Assembly: GCA_015233395.1 (NCBI GenBank)
Contig: JADFXV010000033.1
Span: 1-34,826 of the forward strand
From: Desulfovibrionaceae bacterium
Lineage (GTDB): Bacteria > Desulfobacterota > Desulfovibrionia > Desulfovibrionales > Desulfovibrionaceae
Direction of reading: 5' to 3'
Length of the DNA stretch: 34,826 nucleotides
Shown one piece after another: positions 1 to 7,155 of the stretch. The notes beneath the pieces were generated by a model. It made no database searches. It had not been told where the DNA came from and saw only the letters and a program-made list of their open reading frames with translations. The translations under genes and the position numbers were made by a program. Position 1 is the stretch's first letter. Each line of letters opens with the position of its first letter.

Positions 1-21
1 GTGTCCCCTGGGACCCCGTTA

Positions 22-95
22 CAAAAACTTTTATTCCCGGAGGCAGGCGCTTGGCGCGTAGCGGCAAGCGCCTGCGTCCGGGAAACAGGTTTTTG
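22..95. repeat. Large imperfect inverted repeat (hairpin)
   Basis: Arms of about 31 nt face each other around an 11-nt loop (54-64). Both contain GCAGGCGCTTG or its complement and end in CAAAAAC/GTTTTTG. The right arm ends in a short T-run, so it could terminate plus-strand transcription from a gene left of the window. No gene can be supported in 1-219; the stretch holds this hairpin and the left arm of the repeat around the ABC ATPase gene. Confidence 0.75.
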
Positions 96-121
96 AAAAG
101 GGTCGAGGGGGATATTATTTA

Positions 122-189
122 CCGAGAGGGTCCGGGGGGTTCAACTGCGAGTTGCGAAGGGTCTTCCTTCGCTTACTCGCAGTTAATCC
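122..189. repeat. Left arm of 67-bp inverted repeat flanking the ABC ATPase gene
   Basis: This segment is the reverse complement of 1008-1074 apart from one extra G and one substitution. Each arm is itself a hairpin: AACTGCGAGT near 142 pairs with ACTCGCAGTT near 186, with CGAAGG/CCTTCG inside. The two arms bracket a single gene. Confidence 0.85.
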
Positions 190-219
190 TCCTCTGGACG
201 CCGGAGGCATTGCATCGCC

Positions 220-1014
220 ATGGCCGAATCGATCATTCGCATTGAGAATCTGCATAAGTCCTTTCAGGGCCAGCCGGTGCTAAACGGCGTGAACCTGTCC
301 GTCCCGGCCGGGGGGATCACCGTGGTCATCGGCCTGAGCGGCGGCGGCAAGAGCGTGTTGCTCAAGCACATCATCGGGCTTTTGCAGCCCGATTCCGGGG
401 AAATCTACATCGCGGGCCAGGCGCTCTCCGGCCTGGCTGCGGCGGCGCGCCACGCCCTGCGCCGCAAGTGCAGCTACATGTTCCAGGGAATGGCGCTTTT
501 CGACTCGCTGACCGTGTTCGACAACGTGGCCCTGCCGCTGCGCGAGAAAACACGGCTCGCCAAGGCCGCGATCGCGGAGCGGGTGATGGAAAAAATCGAA
601 CGCCTGGAACTCGGGCAGATCGCCGGGAAATATCCCTCGCAGATCTCCGGCGGCATGCAAAAACGCGTCGCCCTGGCCCGGGCGCTGATCACCGAACCGG
701 AAATCGTGCTCTTCGACGAACCGACCACGGGCCTCGATCCGCTGCGCAAAACCGCCGTCCTGAACCTGATAACCCAATCCAAAAACCAATTCGGCTTCAC
801 CGCCATCCTGGTCAGCCACGATATCCCCAGGGTGTTCGGCGTGGCCACGCGGGTGGCCATGCTCAGCGACGGCCGCATCGTATTCGAAGGCTCGCCCGAA
901 GAAGCGCGGCAAGCGAACACCCCGGCCCTGAAAGAATTCCTGCTCGCCGGCCCCGGGGAACCCTCCGGGGGCCAAAGGGGCGCCGCCCCTTTGGAAACCC
1001 CACCGGGGGATTAA
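220..1014 (+). CDS. mlaF: ABC transporter ATP-binding protein, MlaF-like
   Basis: Cytoplasmic ATPase of a lipid transporter of the Mla/Ttg2 type, which moves phospholipids between the outer and inner membranes of Gram-negative bacteria. The 264-residue product has a Walker A of the MlaF form (GLSGGGKS), a Q-loop region FQGMALFDSLTVFDNVA, the signature ISGGMQKRVALARAL, Walker B with FDEPTTGLDP, and an H-loop VSHD. ATG at 220 follows GGAGG at 203-207. No mlaE or mlaD partner lies downstream, and 1-219 is non-coding, so partners are either further left or elsewhere. About the last 20 residues (GPGEPSGGQ...) are encoded by an intergenic repeat cassette rather than by conserved MlaF sequence. Family assignment is firm; the Mla role is inferred from motif wording. 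Confidence 0.88.
   Translation: MAESIIRIENLHKSFQGQPVLNGVNLSVPAGGITVVIGLSGGGKSVLLKHIIGLLQPDSGEIYIAGQALSGLAAAARHALRRKCSYMFQGMALFDSLTVFDNVALPLREKTRLAKAAIAERVMEKIERLELGQIAGKYPSQISGGMQKRVALARALITEPEIVLFDEPTTGLDPLRKTAVLNLITQSKNQFGFTAILVSHDIPRVFGVATRVAMLSDGRIVFEGSPEEARQANTPALKEFLLAGPGEPSGGQRGAAPLETPPGD
961..1010. repeat. Palindromic intergenic cassette (CCAAAGGGGC type) inside the gene end
   Basis: The segment runs CCTCCGGGGGCCAAAGG, a short GC loop, then CCTTTGG and CCCACCGGGG. It matches non-coding copies near 4744 and 6888. Here it is read as the C-terminal codons of the ABC ATPase. Confidence 0.75.
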
Positions 1015-1074
1015 CTGCGAGTAAGCGAAGGAAGACCTTCGCAACTCGCAGTTGAACCCCCCGGACCCCCTCGG
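1008..1074. repeat. Right arm of 67-bp inverted repeat flanking the ABC ATPase gene
   Basis: Reverse complement of 122-189 with one indel and one substitution. It overlaps the stop codon of the ATPase gene at 1012-1014. Confidence 0.85.
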
Positions 1075-1167
1075 CAGGGGACACGGTCAAGCCCCTTGCC
1101 ATGGGGGTCTGGGGGCGATTATCGCCCCCAGCGGGGTCCAGGGGCGGAGCCCCTGGCCGTCGGAGGC
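1075..1167. repeat. Tandem GC-rich hairpins between convergent genes
   Basis: Contains CTGGGGGCGATTATCGCCCCCAG and CCAGGGGC/GCCCCTGG hairpins and ends in CGGAGGCG just before the hemW stop. The layout resembles 4783-4883 and 26477-26586. It may serve as a bidirectional transcription stop for the converging ABC ATPase and hemW genes, although no T-tract is present. Confidence 0.65.
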
Positions 1168-1171
1168 GCCC

Positions 1172-2365
1172 TCAATTGTCGAAGGTCGGCATCAGGCGTT
1201 CGATGATGGTGTTGGACACGAGCATGCCGGCGCGCGACAGGCGCAGGTGTCCGTTTCGGATGCGGATGAGTTCGTGTTGCCGCAGGGCTTGGATCACGGC
1301 CGCGTTGCGTCGCAGCAGGTCCGCGCCGGTGGCGGCGTTGTAGTCTTTGATGGACAGTCCCCGGGTCATGCGCAGTCCGAGCATGAGTTTTTCCCGGGCC
1401 GCGTCTTGGCGCGACAGGGGCGCGGATTCTCGTCCCAGCGCGCCCGTTTGCGCCGCTTTGGCGTAGGCCGCCAGAACTCCCGGATTTTCCCAGCGCGCTC
1501 CGCTCATGGTGGACACGGCCGAGGGTCCAAGTCCCAGGTAATCCCCGCCTTCCCAATAATTCAAGTTATGCCGGCTTTGGTAGCCCATGCGGCAAAAGCT
1601 CGAGATCTCGTATTGCAGGTAGCCCGAGTCTTCCAGCAATTCACCGCCGTTTAAGAACATTTTGGCTTGTTCGTCTTCGCCCGGCAGGGCGATTTCACCG
1701 GAATCGGCCATGGCCGCAAGCGGCGTTGCGGGTTCCAGGGTCAGGCCGTAGCAGGAGAGGTGTTCCGGCCGCATGCGGATCACCCGGCGCAGGCTGTCCA
1801 GCCACAGGCGCAGGCGCTGCCCGGGCAGGCCGAAGATCATGTCCACGCTGACATTGGAAAAGCCGGCCTGTCTGGCGGCGGCGTAGGCCAACACGGCTTG
1901 TTTGGCCGTATGGGGCCGGCCGAGCAGTTCCAGGGTCTCGTCGGACAGGCTTTGGATTCCGAGGCTCAGGCGGTTCGCGCCGAGCCGGATGAGGTTGCCG
2001 GCGGTTTGGAGGTCGAGCGAATCCGGGTTGGCCTCGACGGTGAATTCCATGCCCGGGGCGAAGGCGAAGCTTTTGGCCAGTTCGCGCACGATCGGTTCCA
2101 TGGCCCAGGCGGGCAGCATGCTCGGCGTGCCGCCGCCGATGTACAGGGTGGCCGGGCGCAGATCCGGATGGGTGGCGCGGCGCAGTTTGATTTCCGCGAT
2201 CACCGCGCGCTGATAGATTGCGGCCGCCTCCATGGTGAAGACCTGGGAGGAGAAGGCGCAATAGCGGCATTTGGCGCGGCAGAACGGGACGTGGAGGTAG
2301 AGGCCCGGGCCCGCGTGCGAGGTCCGGCTATGGCTTTTGGCTGTTTTTGTTGTTTTGGCCGGCAC
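1172..2365 (-). CDS. hemW: HemW-like radical SAM protein (heme chaperone family)
   Basis: Radical SAM enzyme of the HemW/HemN-like family. HemW proteins bind heme and are thought to deliver it to respiratory enzymes; many were once annotated as oxygen-independent coproporphyrinogen oxidase. The 397-residue product carries YLHVPFC followed by C29-x3-C33-x2-C36 for the [4Fe-4S] cluster, YIGGGTPS (SAM-binding glycine motif), EANPDS, SLGIQS, DMIFGLPGQ and a C-terminal HemW-type winged domain. The length fits the family. The likely start is GTG at 2365, since the cluster motif leaves little room for a later one; it overlaps the end of the upstream gene by 38 bp, suggesting coupled expression. HemW is preferred over true HemN because the protein is about 60 residues shorter than HemN. 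Confidence 0.87.
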   Translation of the reverse strand: MPAKTTKTAKSHSRTSHAGPGLYLHVPFCRAKCRYCAFSSQVFTMEAAAIYQRAVIAEIKLRRATHPDLRPATLYIGGGTPSMLPAWAMEPIVRELAKSFAFAPGMEFTVEANPDSLDLQTAGNLIRLGANRLSLGIQSLSDETLELLGRPHTAKQAVLAYAAARQAGFSNVSVDMIFGLPGQRLRLWLDSLRRVIRMRPEHLSCYGLTLEPATPLAAMADSGEIALPGEDEQAKMFLNGGELLEDSGYLQYEISSFCRMGYQSRHNLNYWEGGDYLGLGPSAVSTMSGARWENPGVLAAYAKAAQTGALGRESAPLSRQDAAREKLMLGLRMTRGLSIKDYNAATGADLLRRNAAVIQALRQHELIRIRNGHLRLSRAGMLVSNTIIERLMPTFDN

Positions 2366-3269
2366 TTGGCGCGCCTTTGCGCGGCGCGGGGCCGCCGCGT
2401 GCGTCGGTTGCGAAGGGAATGAAGCTGGACAGCAGCCCGGCGCAATGGCAGTCGGATTCGTAGGTTTTCGAATATTCCAGCCGGGAGCGCAGGCAGCTCG
2501 TCAGGCCGTTTTCCAGGATCACCCAGACCTCGCCGTACCCCAGGCAGATGAAATTGCCGCTCACGGTCCCCAGTTTCATGGTCGCCGGTTCGCCGAGGAT
2601 CCGGCGCACCGCGTCGTCGCTCATGCCCCGGCGGATGTTGGCCGAGGCCGAAGCGGCGGTGGTCTCCATCGCGCCCATGATCTTGCGGCGCTCGGCGGCG
2701 GCCCTGGAGAAGTCGGCGTACTCCTCCTGGCCGTTTTCGCCAGTCAGGCCAGTCGCGCCGGTCGCGCCGGCGGCATCGGAGCCTGCCAGGGCGAGCGCCA
2801 GAGTGTCCTTGGCGTCGGCTTCACGCTGCGCGGCGGCGAGTTTGCGCCGCAGCGCCGGGTTGGCGGCGATTTCCTTGATCTTGGCCGCGAGCGCGTCCGG
2901 ATCGGCGGCGGCCTTGAGTTTGATCGCGGCCCGGGCAGATCCCCCCGTTTCCGCGAATTCCTTCCCGTCGATTTCCGGCGCCAAAAGACCGGCGGCCACG
3001 GCGCGGTAGTCCTGCCTGGCCAGCTCCGGATTTTGCTTGCCGAGGGTCTTCTCCATGGCGGCCGCGGCGTTGTCCAGGAGATTGATCCTGGCCGCCGTAA
3101 AACAGCGCGAAAGCAGCGAATCCTTGGTGTCGCCCGTAGCGGCCGGGCAGGTCGCCTCGCCGGTGAACACGGTCTGCACGGCGGGCCGCCGGTCGAGCTG
3201 GGCGGCCAGGGCCGGGAGCGCCAGGGCGGGCAGCAGGCCCAGGGCTATGATCAAACGGCGTAGCGTCAT
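2328..3269 (-). CDS. Secreted protein with BamE/SmpA-like domain, function unknown
   Basis: I do not recognise a named gene. The 313-residue product begins with a signal peptide (TLRRLIIALGLLPALALPAL, cleavage after an ALA motif), so it is exported. An Ala/Lys-rich helical middle is followed by a short collagen-like Gly-x-y stretch (GATGATGLTGENG, about 168-180). Residues about 213-265 contain RRGMSDDAVRRILGEPATMKLG and GEVWVILENGL, which resembles the BamE/SmpA fold (GMS..V...LG.P followed by strands). There are several Cys near the C-terminus (YESDCHC). ATG at 3269 is preferred over GTG at 3278 because AAGG lies 9-12 nt upstream of it. The gene overlaps hemW by 38 bp. It is not BamE itself: too long and lacking an obvious lipobox. 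Confidence 0.7.
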   Translation of the reverse strand: MTLRRLIIALGLLPALALPALAAQLDRRPAVQTVFTGEATCPAATGDTKDSLLSRCFTAARINLLDNAAAAMEKTLGKQNPELARQDYRAVAAGLLAPEIDGKEFAETGGSARAAIKLKAAADPDALAAKIKEIAANPALRRKLAAAQREADAKDTLALALAGSDAAGATGATGLTGENGQEEYADFSRAAAERRKIMGAMETTAASASANIRRGMSDDAVRRILGEPATMKLGTVSGNFICLGYGEVWVILENGLTSCLRSRLEYSKTYESDCHCAGLLSSFIPFATDARGGPAPRKGAPSAGQNNKNSQKP

Positions 3270-3590
3270 GGGGATCACCTTGTCTGCGCGCAGTGTAGCC
3301 TGACCATTCGGTCAATGCAATGAATGCAATAATGGGGCCTGCGCGGACTTTTATTCGCCCCCGGTTTTGTATAGAGTGCAAATGGGAGCGGAAAGCGGCC
3401 GCGCGCGCCCTTCCCTTTCCCCGGCGCGGCAGCCCGGCGCGAGGCGGGAAAATCGCGTTCCAAGAAATATACTGCCTGTCCGACCATGCCCTGGCGCGCA
3501 GGAAACCCTTCTTGGACGCGAAAATCACACGAAGAAACAAGGAAAACGCAAGCACTGATTCGCGCATAACATCTAGTAACGGAGCGGACC
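3270..3590. other. Divergent intergenic region without recognised gene
   Basis: About 320 bp between the BamE-like gene (minus) and ald (plus), so it must hold promoters for both. AATGCAAT occurs twice at about 3313-3332. I see no convincing -35/-10 pair, hairpin or small ORF. Confidence 0.5.
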
Positions 3591-4697
3591 ATGATCGTTG
3601 GCATTCCCAAGGAAATCAAGGCTCAGGAAAACCGGGTGTCCATGACCCCGGGAGCGGTCTCGGCCCTGGTTCGGGCCGGCAACGAAGTGGTCGTGCAGCG
3701 CGGCGCGGGCACGGGCAGCGGCCTGCCCGACGCCGAGTACAAAGCCGCCGGGGCCAGGCTCGCCTCGGCCGAGGCCGCCTGGAAAGCCGATCTGGTCGTC
3801 AAGGTCAAGGAGCCCGTGGCCAAGGAATACCGCTATCTGCGGCCGGGATTGACGCTTTTCACCTACCTGCACCTGGCGGCATGCGAGGAACTCGCCCACG
3901 AATTGATGCGCGCCAAAGTCACGGCCATCGCCTATGAAACCGTAACCGGCCCGGACGGCCATCTGCCGCTGCTCACCCCCATGAGCGAAGTGGCCGGACG
4001 CATGGCCCCGCAGGTCGGCGCGTTCTATCTGGAAAAATGGCTCGGCGGCCGGGGCATCCTGCTCGGCGGCGTGCCGGGCGTGGCCCCGGGCTCGGTGGTC
4101 ATTCTCGGCGGCGGCGTGGTCGGCGTCAACGCCGCCAAAATCGCCCTCGGCCTCGGCGCGCAGGTCACCATCCTCGACATCAGCCACAACCGGCTGCAAT
4201 ACTTGGACGACGTCTTTGGCGGCCGGCTCGTCACCCTGGCCTCCAACGAACCCAATATCCGCAAGGCGGCCTCGTTCGCGGACCTGCTCATCGGCGCGGT
4301 GCTCATCACCGGCGCCAAAGCCCCAAGGCTCATCACCCGCGAGATCCTCTCCACCATGAAACAGGGCTCGGTGATCGTCGACGTCTCGGTCGACCAGGGC
4401 GGCTGCGTGGAAACCATCAAACCCACCACCCACAAAGACCCCGTCTATACCGTGGACGGCGTGCTGCACTACGGCGTGGCCAATATGCCAGGCGCCGTGC
4501 CGCGCACCTCGACCTTCGCCCTGGTCAATCAAACCCTGCCCTACGCCCTGCGCCTGGCGAAGGACGGACTGAGCGCCCTGCGCGCCGACCCGGGACTGGC
4601 CCAGGGACTGAGCACCCACCAAGGCGCCCTGACCTGCCCCGCCGCCGGCGAAGCCCTCGGCGTCAAAGCCGTCACCCCCGAGGCGGCGCTGCGCTGA
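3591..4697 (+). CDS. ald: Alanine dehydrogenase
   Basis: NAD-dependent alanine dehydrogenase, interconverting L-alanine with pyruvate plus ammonia. The 368-residue product aligns from end to end with the family (usually about 371). It starts [20 protein letters not shown], with R15 in the substrate site, K73 in VKVKEP and H94 in FTYLHLAA as the expected catalytic residues. The nucleotide-binding loop is [14 protein letters not shown] near 165-178, and [10 protein letters not shown] is the usual late motif. ATG at 3591 is preceded by GGAG at 3579-3582. The gene stands alone between a divergent gene and a repeat-filled convergent region. In a sulfate reducer it would allow growth on alanine or nitrogen assimilation; that role is inferred. 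Confidence 0.95.
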   Translation: MIVGIPKEIKAQENRVSMTPGAVSALVRAGNEVVVQRGAGTGSGLPDAEYKAAGARLASAEAAWKADLVVKVKEPVAKEYRYLRPGLTLFTYLHLAACEELAHELMRAKVTAIAYETVTGPDGHLPLLTPMSEVAGRMAPQVGAFYLEKWLGGRGILLGGVPGVAPGSVVILGGGVVGVNAAKIALGLGAQVTILDISHNRLQYLDDVFGGRLVTLASNEPNIRKAASFADLLIGAVLITGAKAPRLITREILSTMKQGSVIVDVSVDQGGCVETIKPTTHKDPVYTVDGVLHYGVANMPGAVPRTSTFALVNQTLPYALRLAKDGLSALRADPGLAQGLSTHQGALTCPAAGEALGVKAVTPEAALR

Positions 4698-4743
4698 CGG
4701 CCTCGGGGCTGCGCCCGCAGCCGCAGCCGCAGCCGCGTCCGCG

Positions 4744-4883
4744 CCCTCCGGGGGCCAAGGGGCTTTGCCCCTTGGATCCCCACCGGGGGCGATGATCGCC
4801 CCCGGACCCCCGCGTCAGGGGACACGGCCGAGCCCCTGACGCGGGGGTCCGGGGGGCATCATGCCCCCCGGCCGCCGGAGGCG
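4744..4883. repeat. Chain of four GC-rich hairpins between convergent genes
   Basis: Four palindromes follow each other: CCAAGGGGC/GCCCCTTGG (4755-4775), CCGGGGGCGATGATCGCCCCCGG (4783-4805, symmetric), GGACCCCCGCGTCAGGGG paired with 4833-4850, and GGGGGGCATCATGCCCCCC (4851-4869). It fills the gap between ald and thi4. The first unit is the same cassette as at 961 and 6888. Confidence 0.8.
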
Positions 4884-4886
4884 AGC

Positions 4887-5675
4887 TTATCGCAGCCGCG
4901 CGTCGATTTCGCCGGCGACTTTTTCGCCGGAGAGCAGCATGCCGCCGAAGATCGGCCCCATGCGGTAGGAGCCGTGGCTGGCGTTGGCGGCCATGCCGGC
5001 CACGTACAGGCCGGGGAAGATTTCGCGGGTGTTTTTGACCGTGTTGGTCTCGGCTGCTTCCGCCCACATCGACTGTTCGCCTTCGATGCCGCCCGAGGGG
5101 GTGTCCAGCTTCACGCCGTTTTTGCGCACCAGGGTCTTGAGCACCTCGACCGCGTGGCCGGTGCATTCGATCACGTATTTGCAGTGCAGGACAAGAGGAT
5201 CGACGTGCAGCCCGGCCATTTCCACGGGCGTGGAATTGATCACCAGGCCGGTGATCCGTTTGACGCCGTCCACCTCGCGCAGGACCACGTCCTCGACGCT
5301 CAGGCAGTTGAACACCTCGGCCCCGGCCAGGCAGGCCTTGGAGGCCAGGGTGGTGGTCGCGGCCACGGCGTCTACCGTATAATACTCGTCGCGGTAGTGT
5401 TTGGGCGCAAGTCCGGCCCGTTCCAGGACGTGTTTGCTCGACTCCTGCACGACGATGAAATTGAACGTCATGCCGCCGCCCCACATGCCGCCGCCGATGG
5501 AGAGCTTGCGCTCGAAAATCGCAACCTTGTGGCCGCGTTCGGCCAGAATCCAGGCGGCGGTGAGCCCCGACGGCCCGGCGCCGACGATGGCCACGTCCAG
5601 ATCCAGGCAGCGTTTGAATTTCGCGAAGTATTCGTCGACAATCGCCTCGGTGATGATCCGTTCGTTCAAAGACAT
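4887..5675 (-). CDS. thi4: Thiamine thiazole synthase THI4, probably sulfide-dependent type
   Basis: FAD-fold thiazole synthase that builds the thiazole half of thiamine from NAD and glycine. The 262-residue product has the dinucleotide-binding motif VAIVGAGPSGLTAA (28-41), FERKLSIGGGMWGGG and the C-terminal GPIFGGMLLSGEKVA. At the position of the yeast sulfur-donating Cys (SCMDPN context) it has H157 in GLHVDPL. In characterised archaeal THI4 enzymes His here goes with catalytic, iron-dependent use of free sulfide, rather than single-turnover self-sacrifice. ATG at 5675 is chosen over upstream starts because GAGGG precedes it and the protein then begins MSLNERIITEAIV as in relatives. It lies 55 bp after the YfcE-like gene and is probably in the same operon. 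Confidence 0.9.
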   Translation of the reverse strand: MSLNERIITEAIVDEYFAKFKRCLDLDVAIVGAGPSGLTAAWILAERGHKVAIFERKLSIGGGMWGGGMTFNFIVVQESSKHVLERAGLAPKHYRDEYYTVDAVAATTTLASKACLAGAEVFNCLSVEDVVLREVDGVKRITGLVINSTPVEMAGLHVDPLVLHCKYVIECTGHAVEVLKTLVRKNGVKLDTPSGGIEGEQSMWAEAAETNTVKNTREIFPGLYVAGMAANASHGSYRMGPIFGGMLLSGEKVAGEIDARLR

Positions 5676-5730
5676 GCAACCCTCGCGCGGTAAGACGTTG
5701 ACGCGACAATCTCGACCAAAAAGGTAGACT

Positions 5731-6234
5731 TTACGCGAAAGCGCCGTGCCGGTCAATTCGGTGCAGCTCGATGCGGGGGGCATGGCCCCGGATGAGGGTC
5801 ACGAAGGCGAGCGACGGCTCTCCGTGCACTATTTCCAGGCTGCCCGGATTGAGCAGGGTCACGCCGCGATACTCTTCCACTGCGGCGACGTGGGTATGGC
5901 CGTAGCAGATCAGGTCGTAGCCCGGGCCGAAGGCTTCGGCCACGCGCCTGGCCACGCCGGATTTGCTCCCGAAGCCGTGGCTGACGCCGATGCGCACTCC
6001 TTCCAACTCCACGGCGAGCGTGGACGGCAGATCGCCGCCCGCCCAGTGGACGTCCATGTTGCCGGCCACGATATGCGGGCTTTGGTGCTGCATCAGGTAA
6101 TGCAGCAGGCCCGCGCCGGAAATGTCGCCGCAGTGGATCAGGGCGTCGGCCGGGGCGAGATGGCGCGCGTACACCCGCTCGAACCAGGCCGAAGGCTCGT
6201 CGAGATGCGTGTCGGAAATCACCGCCAGGCGCAT
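5731..6234 (-). CDS. YfcE/MJ0936-type metallophosphodiesterase
   Basis: Small calcineurin-like phosphodiesterase of 167 residues. Metal-binding motifs of the family are visible: AVISDTHLD at the N-terminus (D-x-H), HCGDISGA (GD), GNMD (GN-D/H), GVSHG (H) and YGHTH (GHTH). These enzymes bind two divalent metals and hydrolyse phosphodiesters; the physiological substrate is unknown. ATG at 6234 follows AAGGAG, and that Shine-Dalgarno overlaps the stop codon of the upstream HD gene (gap 2 bp), so the two are translationally linked. The long ORF extending upstream on this frame is a shadow of the HD gene. Confidence 0.88.
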   Translation of the reverse strand: MRLAVISDTHLDEPSAWFERVYARHLAPADALIHCGDISGAGLLHYLMQHQSPHIVAGNMDVHWAGGDLPSTLAVELEGVRIGVSHGFGSKSGVARRVAEAFGPGYDLICYGHTHVAAVEEYRGVTLLNPGSLEIVHGEPSLAFVTLIRGHAPRIELHRIDRHGAFA

Positions 6235-6236
6235 GG

Positions 6237-6872
6237 CTACTCCTTCGCCTCGCCGCCGTTCTTGCGCGACCACCAGGATTTGTGCGGGCCGAAAAACCAC
6301 CACTCGGTGTGATCGGTGTCGATCACCGCCCGGGCGAGCTCGCGCGCCGCGTCCGTGCGCAGCCTCTCGAGGGAACATTCGATCCACTTGCGCGCGTAGG
6401 GATTGCCCAGGTCCTGCCGCTCCTTGAGATTGACGATCAGGTCCAACTGGTCGGCGTCCTGGGCCAGCCTGGCTTCGGCCGTCCGGCTCGCTTCCAGTTC
6501 GTGAAACAAGGGCAAAACGTCGTCCTCCAGGCCGGTGCCGGACAAGGCGTCGCGCAAGGCGCGCTCGGAGTCGCACCGGTTGTAGAGCTTGTTGACGTAG
6601 TTGAAGTCGCCGGTCCTGGCCTCGGGCAGGTCGTGGAACAGACACAGCATGGCCGTTCGAAACGGATCGGCCCCGGCCATCTTGGCCAGGACGAATCCAA
6701 TCAGGGCGGTGCGAAAGGAATGCTCGGCCACATTCTCGCCGCCCGAACCCAGAAACTGGTACCCGGTGCGCGGCGTGCGACGCAACATGCCGGCCTCGAA
6801 CAAAAAATCGGCCAGCCGCGTCATCGTGTCGCGCCCGCCTAAATTACCCTCGGGATCGATCTCGCCTGTCAT
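6237..6872 (-). CDS. HD-domain hydrolase (YfbR/HD_3-like nucleotidase)
   Basis: HD-superfamily metal hydrolase of 211 residues. It carries NVAEHSFRTALIG (first His), LFHDLPEARTGD (HD pair) and QDADQLDL (late Asp), in the order and spacing of the HD_3 group that includes YfbR-type 5'-deoxynucleotidases. A nucleotidase role is therefore likely but not proven. The start is taken as ATG 6872 (MTGEIDPEGN); ATG 6824 (MTRLADFLFEAG) is a reasonable alternative. A longer reading frame up to 7025 would translate a palindromic repeat cassette and is rejected. First gene of a probable HD-phosphodiesterase-thi4 operon. Confidence 0.82.
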   Translation of the reverse strand: MTGEIDPEGNLGGRDTMTRLADFLFEAGMLRRTPRTGYQFLGSGGENVAEHSFRTALIGFVLAKMAGADPFRTAMLCLFHDLPEARTGDFNYVNKLYNRCDSERALRDALSGTGLEDDVLPLFHELEASRTAEARLAQDADQLDLIVNLKERQDLGNPYARKWIECSLERLRTDAARELARAVIDTDHTEWWFFGPHKSWWSRKNGGEAKE

Positions 6873-6887
6873 GGATATGCGCCTTTG

Positions 6888-6976
6888 GCGGCCAAGGGGC
6901 TTTGCCCCTTGGAACCCCACCGGGGGGATGACCCCCAATTGCCGGGGCTTTCCCCCCGGACCCCCTCGACAAGGGG
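6888..6976. repeat. Palindromic intergenic cassette
   Basis: Copy of the CCAAGGGGC/GCCCCTTGG-plus-CCCACCGGGG cassette (6893-6923), followed by GCCGGGGCTTTCCCCCCGG and CCCCCTCGACAAGGGGGG. It sits upstream of the HD gene. Confidence 0.7.
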
Positions 6977-7041
6977 GGTGGTTAATTTTTGCCAGCATCG
7001 TAAAAGATTTTCTCTTGAACTCCATTCAACACACTTGATTT

Positions 7042-7084
7042 CGGGCGGCTTTGATTTTCGCTGCGCGAAAATCAAAGCCGCCCG
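7042..7084. terminator. Perfect 20-bp hairpin with 3-nt loop
   Basis: CGGGCGGCTTTGATTTTCGC (7042-7061) is exactly complementary to 7065-7084 around TGC. A TTTTTT run follows 9 nt later on the plus strand. No plus-strand gene ends here, so it may act as an insulator between argJ and the HD operon; exact role unknown. Confidence 0.55.
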
Positions 7085-7109
7085 GTATGAAGTTTTTTGA
7101 AGGGGGTTC

Positions 7110-7141
7110 GGGGGGAACTTTTTTTCAAAAAAGTTCCCCCC
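7110..7141 (-). terminator. Probable terminator of argJ
   Basis: GGGGGGAACTTTTTT (7110-7124) pairs perfectly with 7127-7141 over a 2-nt loop. It lies 15 nt beyond the argJ stop. The A/T half of the stem supplies the U-run in either direction. Confidence 0.7.
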
Positions 7142-7155
7142 GATTTCTTCTCCCT

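Noticed and set aside
5676-5730. TPP riboswitch upstream of thi4
   Set aside because: The 55-bp gap is too short and lacks the CUGAGA and other thi-box words; thi4 is probably read from the HD operon.
6873-7025. N-terminal extension of the HD-domain protein
   Set aside because: It would translate a palindromic repeat cassette into PPVGFQGAKPLG and has no ribosome site.
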